A stretch of 64,000 bases of DNA from Marinobacter alexandrii (lineage in GTDB: Bacteria; Bacteroidota; Bacteroidia; Cytophagales; Cyclobacteriaceae): NCBI GenBank assembly GCA_039984955.1, contig JBDWTN010000007.1, positions 2,054,501 to 2,118,500 of the forward strand, written 5' to 3'. Made by a program: the position numbers and the translations under genes. The notes beneath the pieces are model-generated. The model searched no databases. It saw nothing but the letters and a program-made list of their open reading frames with translations, and had not been told where the DNA came from. This document shows positions 34,545 through 42,944 of this stretch, in pieces (the stretch's first letter is position 1; each line of letters starts with the position of its first letter).

Positions 34545-34574
34545 TTGACAAATTATTTACATCAACACTATATG
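34545..34574 (+). promoter_or_regulatory. Sigma70-like promoter candidate before a 38-codon frame
   Basis: TTGACA (34545-34550) and TATATG (34569-34574) are separated by 18 bases. This resembles the classical -35/-10 promoter, unusual for this phylum, where TTTG/TAnnTTTG is normal. ACATCA and TGATGT arms also flank the -10 region. It lies about 40 bases ahead of the small frame at 34613. Confidence 0.25.
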
Positions 34575-34597
34575 ATGTATTGATAGATCATATTGAC

Positions 34598-34620
34598 TAG
34601 TTCATCTAAAAAATGAACTA
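34598..34620. repeat. Inverted repeat TAGTTCAT-N7-ATGAACTA over a start codon
   Basis: Two perfect 8-base arms are separated by 7 bases. The right arm contains the ATG of the 38-codon frame (34613-34615). As RNA this would be a small AU-rich hairpin hiding the start codon. As DNA it could be an operator. Both readings are inference. Confidence 0.4.
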
Positions 34621-34729
34621 TTTCAAGATACAATTGCAACATTTAAGGGAAATCACGGGTTTATACAATCAAGAAACGGACAATAAAAAAAAGTTACTCC
34701 GTTTACTTAAAGACTTTCTTTTAGGTTAG
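34613..34729 (+). CDS. Possible small protein (38 aa) in a self-contained transcription unit
   Basis: The frame (ATG 34613, TAG 34727-34729) encodes an amphipathic, basic, helical peptide ending KKKLLRLLKDFLLG. It is bracketed by a promoter-like TTGACA/TATATG, a hairpin over its start codon and a strong intrinsic terminator 10 bases past its stop. This is why I take the 360-base gap between mfd and the S1/P1 nuclease gene as a real small unit. It may be a peptide gene or a regulatory RNA. I do not recognise it. Confidence 0.4.
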   Translation: MNYFKIQLQHLREITGLYNQETDNKKKLLRLLKDFLLG

Positions 34730-34739
34730 GTTGGTGATT

Positions 34740-34776
34740 AGGCGTGTACCTTTTTAGGGCACGCCTTCTCTTTTTT
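34740..34776 (+). terminator. Intrinsic terminator of the small locus
   Basis: AGGCGTG-N13-CACGCCT forms a 7-bp GC-rich stem followed by TCTC and six T. It lies after the 38-codon frame and before the S1/P1 nuclease gene on the plus strand. There is no other plus-strand gene upstream for it to serve, which supports a small transcript here. Confidence 0.75.
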
Positions 34777-34835
34777 AGCAAAAGCTTAATCTCTTTTTAA
34801 CGCTAACATGTTTTTGATTCTTCTAACTTTATTGC

Positions 34836-35603
34836 ATGAAGAAATATTCAATTATCATAATCTCACTTGTCATTGCTGTTAAATCTTTTGGATGGGGAGC
34901 TACGGGACATAGAATTGTGGGCCTTATTGCAGAAAGACATTTGACGAAAAAAGCCAAAAAGAATATTGCTTTTGTGCTGGGAAATGAAACCCTTGCTGAA
35001 GTAAGTAATTATATGGATTTTATCAAATCGGATGCTACGTATAAGCACATGTCTCCCTGGCATTATGCTACAATTCAGGATGGAAAATCTTATGAAGAGT
35101 CTGGAACGCCAGACGAAGGAGATATCATAGTGACAATTCAACGACTTATGGCTGAGTTGGAATCAAAAACGTTTACAGACGAAGATGAGGCTTTCGCCTT
35201 GAAGTGCCTTATACACCTGATAGGCGACATTCATCAACCGCTACATGTAGGGAACGGGGAAGATAGAGGGGGGAATGATATAAAACTGGAATATTTTTGG
35301 CAAAACTCTAACCTGCATCGAGTTTGGGATAGTGAGATGATTGATGGCCAGAAATATAGTTATACAGAATATGCAGACTGGATTGATCACCCGAGTAGTA
35401 ATCAGCTTTCACTGTGGTCTTCACTTGAGGTGCTAGATTGGGCGAACGAATCTAAAAGCTACCGAAATCAATGTTATTTAAATATCCCTGAAGATAATAA
35501 GCTTAGCTATCGCTATAATTATGAAAAAATTGAATTGTTAAATCAACGCCTACTTCAAGCTGGGATTAGATTAGCCAATGTATTGAATGAAATTTACGGT
35601 TAG
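34836..35603 (+). CDS. Secreted S1/P1-family zinc nuclease
   Basis: The 255-residue protein has a signal peptide (MKKYSIIIISLVIAVKSFG) that would leave an N-terminal Trp (WGATGHR). The mature Trp is a metal ligand in this family. Further ligands follow: H in WGATGH, D in MDFIKSD, H in MSPWHYA, the HLIGDIHQPLH motif with H, D and H, and NLHRVWD with H and D. It should bind three zinc ions and degrade single-stranded DNA or RNA outside the inner membrane, for nutrient scavenging. It ends 4 bases into the convergent TerB-like gene. Confidence 0.93.
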   Translation: MKKYSIIIISLVIAVKSFGWGATGHRIVGLIAERHLTKKAKKNIAFVLGNETLAEVSNYMDFIKSDATYKHMSPWHYATIQDGKSYEESGTPDEGDIIVTIQRLMAELESKTFTDEDEAFALKCLIHLIGDIHQPLHVGNGEDRGGNDIKLEYFWQNSNLHRVWDSEMIDGQKYSYTEYADWIDHPSSNQLSLWSSLEVLDWANESKSYRNQCYLNIPEDNKLSYRYNYEKIELLNQRLLQAGIRLANVLNEIYG

Positions 35604-36058
35604 AGTATCGTCAAGCGTAGCTTATTTGCGGCATGTTCTAAGTCAACTAAAGCTTCAATGGACATAACAGCTTCGTTGGATACTCTTAAGATTTGCGCGG
35701 CGCGATAAACTTGCTCTCTTTCATCTTCTGCATATTCTCCATCAGCGCTGGACATTCTAATTGCATCATAGATCAATAGCTTATTGAAATTTGAAAACGA
35801 TTTGATGTTGAATGAATTGAAAATTTCTTCTAAGGAGACTTCTTCAAAATCATATTCCTCCCAGTCGGCAATGATCTCATCATCAATACCAACTGCCTTG
35901 GCGCATTCTACGGTCAACCATTCAAGTTCTGGATCGGAGACTTCACCGTCGGATCCGGCAATTATTAAAAGAGCGTATCCGTAATCTCTCCACCCCGATG
36001 GAGGAACCATTGTTATTCCATAAAAAGTGGGTGCTATTCTGTGAAGTTCTGAGTTCAT
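35600..36058 (-). CDS. TerB-like protein (152 aa)
   Basis: This is a small acidic helical protein with the TerB-like pattern of two related halves: AGSDGEVSDPELEWLTVE in the first and SSADGEYAEDEREQVYRAA in the second. Each has the D-G-E-x-x-x-E acidic turn typical of TerB/DjlA metal-binding helical bundles. No tellurite-resistance cluster is present, so the name reflects fold only. The starts of this gene and of the DUF4301 gene face each other across 99 bases. Confidence 0.82.
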   Translation of the reverse strand: MNSELHRIAPTFYGITMVPPSGWRDYGYALLIIAGSDGEVSDPELEWLTVECAKAVGIDDEIIADWEEYDFEEVSLEEIFNSFNIKSFSNFNKLLIYDAIRMSSADGEYAEDEREQVYRAAQILRVSNEAVMSIEALVDLEHAANKLRLTIL

Positions 36059-36157
36059 ATTTTTAGGTGATTATTTATTGACCCAAATTAATTTGTTTTC
36101 TTTTGAAATTAAACAACTTCACCCTTCGATTTGATTGTATTTCGAATAATAAGCGAT

Positions 36158-37633
36158 ATGTTTAGAAAAAGCGACCAAGAATATATATCTGAAAAGGGAC
36201 TTAGCCTAGAACAAGTTCAAAATCAGCTTAAAAAATTTGAAGAAGGCTTTCCTTCAATCAAACTTTCTTCACCAGCAATAATTGATGATGGTATCATTCA
36301 ATTAGCAAATATTGAAAAGGATATTCAGAGGTATGAGAATTGCGATGCTTCAGTCATAAAGTTTGTTCCTGCTTCAGGAGCAGCGACCAGAATGTTCAAG
36401 GCTCTCTTCTCTTTCCTGGATACATATGATAAGACGGAAGAATCTTTTAAAGAGCTTAAATCCGAGGATAAGAAATTGGATGTGTTTTTTTCAGATTTGA
36501 AAGAGTTTGCTTTTTACAACGACTTATTAGCTGCATTTGAATCTATCCACGGATTTTCCGTGGAGGAAGCGTTAAAACGAAATGCATATGATCTAGTTGT
36601 GGAATGTTTACTTAAATCTCAAGGGTTGGACTATGGGAATCTTCCTAAGGGGTTGCTGAAATTTCATTCATACAAATCATTTGAAAGAACTCCGGTGGAA
36701 GAACATATGACCGAAGGTAAACGATATGCAACAAAAGCAGGTGTTACTAAGATTCATTTCACCGTTTCAAAAGAACACTTAAAAGGCTTTCAAAATCATG
36801 TTAATGGAGTCGCTGAGCATTCAAATGATTTGTTTGAAATTTCATTCAGCGTTCAAAAGGAGAAAACAGATACTATAGCTTCAACATTGAACTTTGAACC
36901 ATTTCGGGATGAAAATGAAAAATTATTGTTTCGTCCTGCAGGACATGGAGCCTTGCTTGAAAATCTTAATGAACTAGAGGCTGATATCGTATTTGTCAAG
37001 AATATTGATAATGTGGTCTCCGATAGGTTGAAGGAAGAAACTATTGATTTTAAAAAAGCACTTGCTGGAGTTTTGATCCTATTTCAAGAAAAAATCTTTG
37101 ATTTATTGGAACGTCATGATTTAGGTGAGGATATCGTGCGAGAGTCGAATGAACTGCTTAATCAAATAGGTTTAAAAGGAAATTTTTCGAGCGAAGAGGT
37201 TCCAAAACTTTTGAATCGCCCTATTAGAGTTTGTGGGATGGTAAAAAATGAAGGTGAACCAGGAGGAGGCCCTTTTTGGATTAAGAATGAGGGTTTTGAA
37301 AGTCTTCAAATCATAGAGTCTGCGCAAATCAATAAAAGCGAAAAAAGACAAATAGAAATTTTCAATAGAGGGACGCATTTTAATCCGGTAGACCTGGTTC
37401 TTGGAATTAGGAACTACAAAGGGAAAAAGTTTGATTTATTAGCATATCGAGACTCAGAAGCAGGCTTTATTTCCGAAAAATCATATAACGGGGAACAGCT
37501 TTTGGCTATGGAACTAGCTGGTTTATGGAATGGTGGAATGGCTTATTGGAATACCATATTTGTCGAAGTTCCATTGAGTACGTTCAGTCCTGTGAAGACC
37601 GTAACCGATTTGCTAAAAGAAGCTCATCGTTAA
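36158..37633 (+). CDS. DUF4301-family protein (491 aa)
   Basis: The protein has the hallmark VPASGAATRMFKAL near residue 75, reminiscent of nucleotidyltransferase sugar-phosphate loops (G-x-x-x-R). A FRPAGHGALLENLN segment, a CGMVKNEGEPGGGPFW segment and a GLWNGGMAYWNTIFVEVP end also resemble nucleotidyltransferase-like folds. It is a single soluble protein without signal peptide. I chose ATG 36158 because the longer frame from 36131 uses a TTG and adds residues unlike the family start. The function is unknown. Confidence 0.85.
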   Translation: MFRKSDQEYISEKGLSLEQVQNQLKKFEEGFPSIKLSSPAIIDDGIIQLANIEKDIQRYENCDASVIKFVPASGAATRMFKALFSFLDTYDKTEESFKELKSEDKKLDVFFSDLKEFAFYNDLLAAFESIHGFSVEEALKRNAYDLVVECLLKSQGLDYGNLPKGLLKFHSYKSFERTPVEEHMTEGKRYATKAGVTKIHFTVSKEHLKGFQNHVNGVAEHSNDLFEISFSVQKEKTDTIASTLNFEPFRDENEKLLFRPAGHGALLENLNELEADIVFVKNIDNVVSDRLKEETIDFKKALAGVLILFQEKIFDLLERHDLGEDIVRESNELLNQIGLKGNFSSEEVPKLLNRPIRVCGMVKNEGEPGGGPFWIKNEGFESLQIIESAQINKSEKRQIEIFNRGTHFNPVDLVLGIRNYKGKKFDLLAYRDSEAGFISEKSYNGEQLLAMELAGLWNGGMAYWNTIFVEVPLSTFSPVKTVTDLLKEAHR

Positions 37634-37992
37634 ATCATTTCTTTTAGCTTCTGATCTATTTCGTTGTAGTCAAATGGCTTTTTGAATAGATGTGATATCT
37701 TATTTTCTTTTAAGGCTTCCTCAATTTGCTCATTGAAATCATAGCCGGTTAGCAGGAAGCAAGGTAAGTTTGGTAATTGCTCTTTTGCCTTTCCTATCAA
37801 TTCAAGTCCATCCATTTGAGGCATTCGCAAATCGCTAATTATTGCATTGAGAGATGCTCCGTTTAAAGAAATTTTTTCTAGGGCTTCTTCACCTGACTGA
37901 GCGGTAAGGACATTATACTGTTCTTCAAACCTTCTTTCAAGTACAAAAAGGTTGATTACTTCATCATCTACAAAAAGGACTGTGTTTTTCAA
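37630..37992 (-). CDS. Stand-alone response regulator (receiver only, 120 aa)
   Basis: This is a complete receiver domain with DD at 9-10, phospho-acceptor D54 in ISDLRMPQMDG, a Thr in FLLTGYD and K in LFKKPFD. There is no output domain. Its ATG overlaps the stop of the upstream histidine kinase by 4 bases, so the two form a coupled pair. Its target is probably another protein or a phosphorelay. It ends 4 bases into the convergent DUF4301 gene. Confidence 0.93.
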   Translation of the reverse strand: MKNTVLFVDDEVINLFVLERRFEEQYNVLTAQSGEEALEKISLNGASLNAIISDLRMPQMDGLELIGKAKEQLPNLPCFLLTGYDFNEQIEEALKENKISHLFKKPFDYNEIDQKLKEMI

Positions 37993-39245
37993 TTTAGATT
38001 GAATGATATGGCAAATTTAGAACCTTTACCGATTTTAGAAGAAACTTTAATTTCCCCATTATGTTCCCGAATGATTTTATAGGTAATAGAAAGGCCTAAA
38101 CCAGTTCCCATTCCTACTGGCTTAGTAGTAAAGAAGGGATCACTTATTTTATTCAGGTTTTCCTTACTTATCCCTTCTCCATCATCTATTATTTCTATTC
38201 CAATTTTCTTTTTTAATTTCTTTGTTTTGATGGTGATATTACCCTTGCTATTAATTGATTGTTCAGCATTTGATATTAGATTCAAAAATGCTTGATGCAG
38301 TTTTCCTTCATTGCCTTGAATAATGAGAGACTCCTCAGCATATTCCTTAAAAACCTTGCCTTTGTACTTGATTTTAGGCTGTAACATGACTAGGCTATTT
38401 TCTAAGATTTCATGAATATCGCACTGTTCGTTCATACCCTCAGAGCTTCTGCTAAAGTGATTTAAACTATTTACAATTACTGTGGCTCTATTAAGACCTT
38501 CTTTCACCACATGGATACAAGGATCAGCGTCGAATTCCAGTTTTTTCTCTTTTTGAAGTCCTTGCTCTAACACTTCTATTCCACCCTTAATAAAATTTAG
38601 AGGATTGTTGATTTCATGTGCGACACCAGCTGAAAGCATTCCTAAGGAAGCCATTTTTTCTGACTGGATTAATTTATGAGTAGTCTCCTGTAATTGTTTC
38701 ATAGAATCACCGATTTGTTGATTCTTAATGACCAGAGCATTGCGAAATAAGAAGGTATAAATAGAAACAATTGTAAAGACGAATATTGAACAAAATACAC
38801 CATGAGTAATATGAAGTTCTTCTGGCAACAAGTTTTGAGTGAAACCCAATTGCGTTAATGGCCACATGACGATCATACAGATAGCTGAAAAGGCCATAAA
38901 AAAATAACGATCGCTAATTGGCCGATAGAAAAAAGCTAAAAGAGGAGGAATTAAAAATTCTACGACTCCTGATGATAGCATTCCTCCTGTGAAATAGACT
39001 TGATTAAAAAATGCTGCTAAAGCAGTGAGAATTGAAAGTCTAAAAAGTGTAACCAACCCTACGGAATAGAATGATAGAATCCCATATAGTACGAATAAAA
39101 AGAAAGCCCCAAAGGTGGGAAAATATAATTCCCTTGCCCCAGCGACCCAATAGAATATTCCGAAAATCAGTGTAGATGCGTACGCAGAAATCATCAGAAA
39201 GAGGTAAAATCCTTGCTCTTTCTTTAAATACTTTAGGCCTTTCAC
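37989..39245 (-). CDS. Membrane-bound sensor histidine kinase (418 aa)
   Basis: About six hydrophobic segments fill residues 10-170. A linker helix follows, then a HisKA domain with phospho-acceptor H210 in AGVAHEINNPLNF. The ATPase domain has an N-box (HQAFLNLISNAEQSI), G1 (DDGEGIS), F-box (DPFFTTKPVGMGTGLGLS) and a final strand. There is no extracellular sensor domain, so sensing is through the membrane part. It is encoded directly before the receiver gene with a 4-base overlap. The ligand is unknown. Confidence 0.93.
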   Translation of the reverse strand: MKGLKYLKKEQGFYLFLMISAYASTLIFGIFYWVAGARELYFPTFGAFFLFVLYGILSFYSVGLVTLFRLSILTALAAFFNQVYFTGGMLSSGVVEFLIPPLLAFFYRPISDRYFFMAFSAICMIVMWPLTQLGFTQNLLPEELHITHGVFCSIFVFTIVSIYTFLFRNALVIKNQQIGDSMKQLQETTHKLIQSEKMASLGMLSAGVAHEINNPLNFIKGGIEVLEQGLQKEKKLEFDADPCIHVVKEGLNRATVIVNSLNHFSRSSEGMNEQCDIHEILENSLVMLQPKIKYKGKVFKEYAEESLIIQGNEGKLHQAFLNLISNAEQSINSKGNITIKTKKLKKKIGIEIIDDGEGISKENLNKISDPFFTTKPVGMGTGLGLSITYKIIREHNGEIKVSSKIGKGSKFAISFNLN

Positions 39246-39445
39246 GATTAGCGGTAATTGTTTGTAGCCAAGATATAAATGAAAAAAAATAAAACTTTAG
39301 ATAAAGCGACAAATGAAAGGTTTATCCCGATGAAAAAATAGAAACCATAAAAGGGAGGCCATAAATATGCAAAGGCATGGTTGAAATATTTTTTACAAGC
39401 ATGCAGTGTGATTGGATAAAGCTGATTTCAGGATATAGGTTTAGA

Positions 39446-39994
39446 CTAAATCGACTTGGTTGTCTTTACTATATCTTCGATTAAACTGTAAACTTCATTG
39501 ATTTCTGCTGAGGGCTCTGCTTGATCCGATTTAAAATGAAATAGTGTAATTTCTTCTTTTGTGATTAATTGAATCGTAATTGATATCAAGTGTTCTTCCA
39601 CAGAGTTTCTTGCTGCAGTGGTGTACTCATCAATAAATTTTGAATTTAGCTTAATAGCGGAAATCATTTTTAATGACTGATCTTCCTGGTGATATGTTCC
39701 AACAATTGCTGTAAAAGTCTTTGCATTTAAATCAAGTAGTAGTGATGATCGGTGAGTAAAGAAGATTTTTCGAATGACTATAGCGCCCACTACGGCTGCA
39801 ATAAGTATTACCCCATAAATAGCACCAGCTGAAAAAACAGGAATAGAGAGAAAGAGTGTTACAAAAAGAAGGACTACCGCGCCCATATAACTATTGGTGC
39901 GCTTGATAGCGATTCTGCCATCTTTCTTTTTGAAAGAATAACCGTTTTCTTGAAGAAGGTGGATGGCCTTCTTGCTCAGGTTGGATGATTCCAT
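39446..39994 (-). CDS. Hypothetical membrane protein, paralogue 1 of a tandem pair (182 aa)
   Basis: The N-terminal 30 residues (SKKAIHLLQENGYSFKKKDGRIAIK) resemble those of the next upstream gene (SKKALDMLEYNGYSMKNDESQISF). Both then have two adjacent membrane helices (about residues 35-75) and a soluble end with a shared pattern (KFIDEYTTAARNSVEEHLISI here, KFVDEYSSAFKSTSEEHRITI there). The two clearly come from a duplication. No enzyme motif is visible and the function is unknown. It lies 114 bases after its paralogue on the same strand. Confidence 0.72.
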   Translation of the reverse strand: MESSNLSKKAIHLLQENGYSFKKKDGRIAIKRTNSYMGAVVLLFVTLFLSIPVFSAGAIYGVILIAAVVGAIVIRKIFFTHRSSLLLDLNAKTFTAIVGTYHQEDQSLKMISAIKLNSKFIDEYTTAARNSVEEHLISITIQLITKEEITLFHFKSDQAEPSAEINEVYSLIEDIVKTTKSI

Positions 39995-40108
39995 GATTAG
40001 GTGGTTTTAATAAGTCCAAAGACCTATTGCTTTCACAATTAATATTAACTGAAAAAATCAAGAATGCCTCTTTTTTCAATTAATACCGGACGAAGAATCT
40101 CGCTGAGT

Positions 40109-40630
40109 CTAAGAGATTAATGACTTTATATAATCATGCACTTCATTCATTTCCTTCGAAGGCTTGGCATGATCCGATATCAACTTGAAGATCGGGATCA
40201 GTTTCTTATTATCCATTTCCAACCCAATGGTTATTCTATGCTCTTCGCTCGTACTTTTGAAAGCGCTGGAATACTCATCAACAAACTTGGAGTGAATGAA
40301 AATACTATCGATGAATTGAAATGATTTAGAAATAGTGGAATCATTTTCTTTGACACTTAAAGACTTATTCTTCTTGTCAATGATTAATCGAAACTTTCCT
40401 TTACTTCTTTTGACTATTGGAAGGAATATCAAGAAAGCCAATACAGCGACTCCTAAACCAACGAATAGCTGAACAGAAACTAGAAATACGACAACAGCAA
40501 ATGTCAGAATAAGTACAATCATTAACCCAATCATATCAGTAGAAGAATGATTGAATGAAATTTGAGATTCATCATTTTTCATGGAGTATCCATTATACTC
40601 CAACATGTCTAGTGCTTTTTTGCTTAGCAT
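40109..40630 (-). CDS. Hypothetical membrane protein, paralogue 2 of a tandem pair (173 aa)
   Basis: Like the neighbouring 182-residue gene, it has a short N-terminal cytoplasmic segment with the GYSxK pattern, a pair of membrane helices (about residues 33-72), and a C-terminal soluble domain ending in a KPSKEMNEVHDYIKS helix. Identity to the paralogue is moderate, so the duplication is old. Its start lies 2 bases after the stop of a 43-residue gene that overlaps rnr, making this the third gene of an rnr transcription unit. Confidence 0.75.
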   Translation of the reverse strand: MLSKKALDMLEYNGYSMKNDESQISFNHSSTDMIGLMIVLILTFAVVVFLVSVQLFVGLGVAVLAFLIFLPIVKRSKGKFRLIIDKKNKSLSVKENDSTISKSFQFIDSIFIHSKFVDEYSSAFKSTSEEHRITIGLEMDNKKLIPIFKLISDHAKPSKEMNEVHDYIKSLIS

Positions 40631-40632
40631 AA

Positions 40633-40764
40633 TCAGGGTCTCTTATCAAGACATTTAATTCCTAACTCTTGCATAAAAATAGCTAATCGTTCATAAACGG
40701 CTGCTTGGCTTATTCTTGAGGTTGATTCAACTTCAATAAAATAATTGGATTTAGTCGTTTTCAT
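40633..40764 (-). CDS. Small protein (43 aa) coupled to rnr
   Basis: The frame starts at ATG 40764, inside the last codons of rnr (14-base overlap), and ends at TGA 40633-40635, 2 bases before the next gene's ATG. It encodes a soluble peptide with a hydrophobic, helical middle (SQAAVYERLAIFMQEL) and one Cys near the end (IKCLDKRP). The tight packing on both sides is strong evidence for a real coupled gene or at least for coupled translation. I do not recognise the family. Confidence 0.6.
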   Translation of the reverse strand: MKTTKSNYFIEVESTSRISQAAVYERLAIFMQELGIKCLDKRP

Positions 40765-42925
40765 TTACCAACTCCAAATCAATCGTCCTTCTATCAATAT
40801 CTGTTTTGGCAACAAGGACTTTTAGTTTATCTCCGAGGGTGATGATTCTTTTATTGTTTCTTCCGATGACTCTCATTTGCTTTTCATCAAACTCATAAAA
40901 ATCGTCATCTAGATCAGCCATTCTGATCATCCCTTCACACTTAGTTTGGATGATCTCAACAAAAATTCCCCACTCTGTTACTCCAGAAACAATTCCTTCA
41001 AAATCCTGCCCGAGCATAGTTTCCATGAACTCCACCTGTTTGTATTTGATGGAAGCACGCTCTGCGTCTGCCGCGCGTTTTTCACGCTCAGAAGAATGCA
41101 TACAAAGAGGTTCATGTTCTTCATCACCCACGTTTTTACCTCCCTGCAGATAATGTTCGAGGAGGCGATGGACCATCACATCCGGATATCTACGAATAGG
41201 GGAAGTAAAATGAGTGTAATGATCAAAAGCCAAACCAAAATGATGTCTTGGATCAGTAGTGTATTTCGCTTTAGCCATAGATCTGATAGCCAAAGATTCC
41301 AATACATTTTGCTCAGGCTTGCCTTCAATATTTTCTATGAGCTTGTTCAAGCCATGTGAAATATTTCCGCCAGTATCCACTTTATGACCAAAGCGTGCTG
41401 CGAATGAGGCAAACGTGCTTAGCTTCTCTGGATCCGGATTATCATGTACCCGATATACGAAGGTTTTACTTCCTTCTTCTTTGCCCTTCTCTCTCCACTT
41501 GAAAATATGAGTTGCTACTTCTTTATTCGCAAGAAGCATAAACTCTTCGATCATTTTATGCGCGTCTTTTCGCTCTTTGGGGATTACCTCCAAAGGTTTT
41601 CCATCTTCAGCAAGTTTGAACTTGACTTCTACTGTTTCAAAATTCACTGCGCCATGTTGAAAGCGTTTCTCCCTAAGCTGCTTTGCTATATTGTTAAGCG
41701 TGACAACCTCCTTGGTGAAATCGCTATCCAACCCCTCAATTCTTTCTTGCGCCTCTTCATAGGTAAAGCGTCGATCAGAATTGATAATCGTTCTTCCAAA
41801 CCATTTTTTAGAAACCGATCCTTTGGCATCTATATCGAAAACAGCAGAGAAGGTGAGCTTTTCCTCTTTAGGCCTTAGAGAGCAAAGACCGTTGGACAGT
41901 CTTTCGGGAAGCATTGGGATGGTTCGATCGACTAGATAAACAGAAGTAGCTCTATCTACAGCTTCTTTATCAAGCTCACTTCCTTCCTCAACATAGTGCG
42001 ATACATCTGCTATGTGAATCCCTATTTCGTACTTTCCATCTTCTAGCTCTTTTATCGATAGCGCATCATCAAAATCTTTTGCATCGTGTGGATCCACGGT
42101 AAACGTGGTAATGTCTCTGAAATCTCTTCTTTTCTTAATTTCTTCTGTTGAGATCAGGTCAGAAATAACATCTGCCGCTTTTTCGATTTTCTTAGGAAAG
42201 CGAAAAGGCAGGCCAAACTCTGCCATAATCGAATGAATTTCAGCATCATTTTCTCCAGCTTGTCCAAGAACTTCAGTTACTGTCCCTAGTGGACTTCTGT
42301 TTTTTGAGTCATGCCATTTATCAATTTTGACTAAAACTTTATCATTTGGTTTGGCTTTCCCAATTTTTTCTGGATAAACCATGATATCAAAATGGATGTT
42401 TCGACTGTCAGAAATAACAAAAGAGAACTTTTCCGATATTTCTATTTTTCCTACAAACTCATCTCGATTTCGATTGAGAATATTGACGACCTTTCCTTCG
42501 GGTCTAAAACCCTTTTTGGCAGGTCTAGTTAGCACGACACTTACCAGGTCTCCATGGATAGCAAAGTTTAGATCTAAGGTTTTCACCCAAATATCCTCTT
42601 CACCTTCTGGGGTTACTATATAGCCAAAGTTGGGATTTACGTGATCCACAATCCCCTGAATGTATTCTGATTCTTTGTTGCTTACATATCTACCATCACT
42701 AAGCCGTCTGATTTGTTCTCTACTCTCAAGGCTAAAAAGTTGATTCTTTAAATAGTCTTTTGATTTCTTATCACGCAATTGAAGCTTTCTGATAAGATCT
42801 CTATATCCGTATGATTTTCCGTCGTTTAAGGAAAAGATCGAGTGTAGTTCACTCTTGATGTTTTTTACGTGATTTGGTGTTTGGTTTTTGGATCTTGATC
42901 CTAATTTTTTTCGTTTTTTACTCAT
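40751..42925 (-). CDS. rnr: Ribonuclease R
   Basis: This 724-residue 3'-5' exoribonuclease degrades structured RNA. A basic N-terminus and cold-shock domains (to about residue 240) precede the RNB catalytic domain (about 260-590), whose active-site acids lie in the VDPHDAKDFDDALS segment. A C-terminal S1 domain follows (about 640-720, starting near DFEGIVSGVTEWGIFVE). The length matches bacterial RNase R/VacB. It is the first gene of a unit with the 43-residue gene and the 173-residue membrane protein. Confidence 0.96.
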   Translation of the reverse strand: MSKKRKKLGSRSKNQTPNHVKNIKSELHSIFSLNDGKSYGYRDLIRKLQLRDKKSKDYLKNQLFSLESREQIRRLSDGRYVSNKESEYIQGIVDHVNPNFGYIVTPEGEEDIWVKTLDLNFAIHGDLVSVVLTRPAKKGFRPEGKVVNILNRNRDEFVGKIEISEKFSFVISDSRNIHFDIMVYPEKIGKAKPNDKVLVKIDKWHDSKNRSPLGTVTEVLGQAGENDAEIHSIMAEFGLPFRFPKKIEKAADVISDLISTEEIKKRRDFRDITTFTVDPHDAKDFDDALSIKELEDGKYEIGIHIADVSHYVEEGSELDKEAVDRATSVYLVDRTIPMLPERLSNGLCSLRPKEEKLTFSAVFDIDAKGSVSKKWFGRTIINSDRRFTYEEAQERIEGLDSDFTKEVVTLNNIAKQLREKRFQHGAVNFETVEVKFKLAEDGKPLEVIPKERKDAHKMIEEFMLLANKEVATHIFKWREKGKEEGSKTFVYRVHDNPDPEKLSTFASFAARFGHKVDTGGNISHGLNKLIENIEGKPEQNVLESLAIRSMAKAKYTTDPRHHFGLAFDHYTHFTSPIRRYPDVMVHRLLEHYLQGGKNVGDEEHEPLCMHSSEREKRAADAERASIKYKQVEFMETMLGQDFEGIVSGVTEWGIFVEIIQTKCEGMIRMADLDDDFYEFDEKQMRVIGRNNKRIITLGDKLKVLVAKTDIDRRTIDLELVNEND

Positions 42926-42944
42926 TGTTTGTTCGACCGTGCGG

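Noticed and set aside
35600-36058. Tellurite-resistance function for the TerB-like gene
   Set aside because: No other ter genes are near. The fold occurs in many unrelated stress and membrane-associated proteins.
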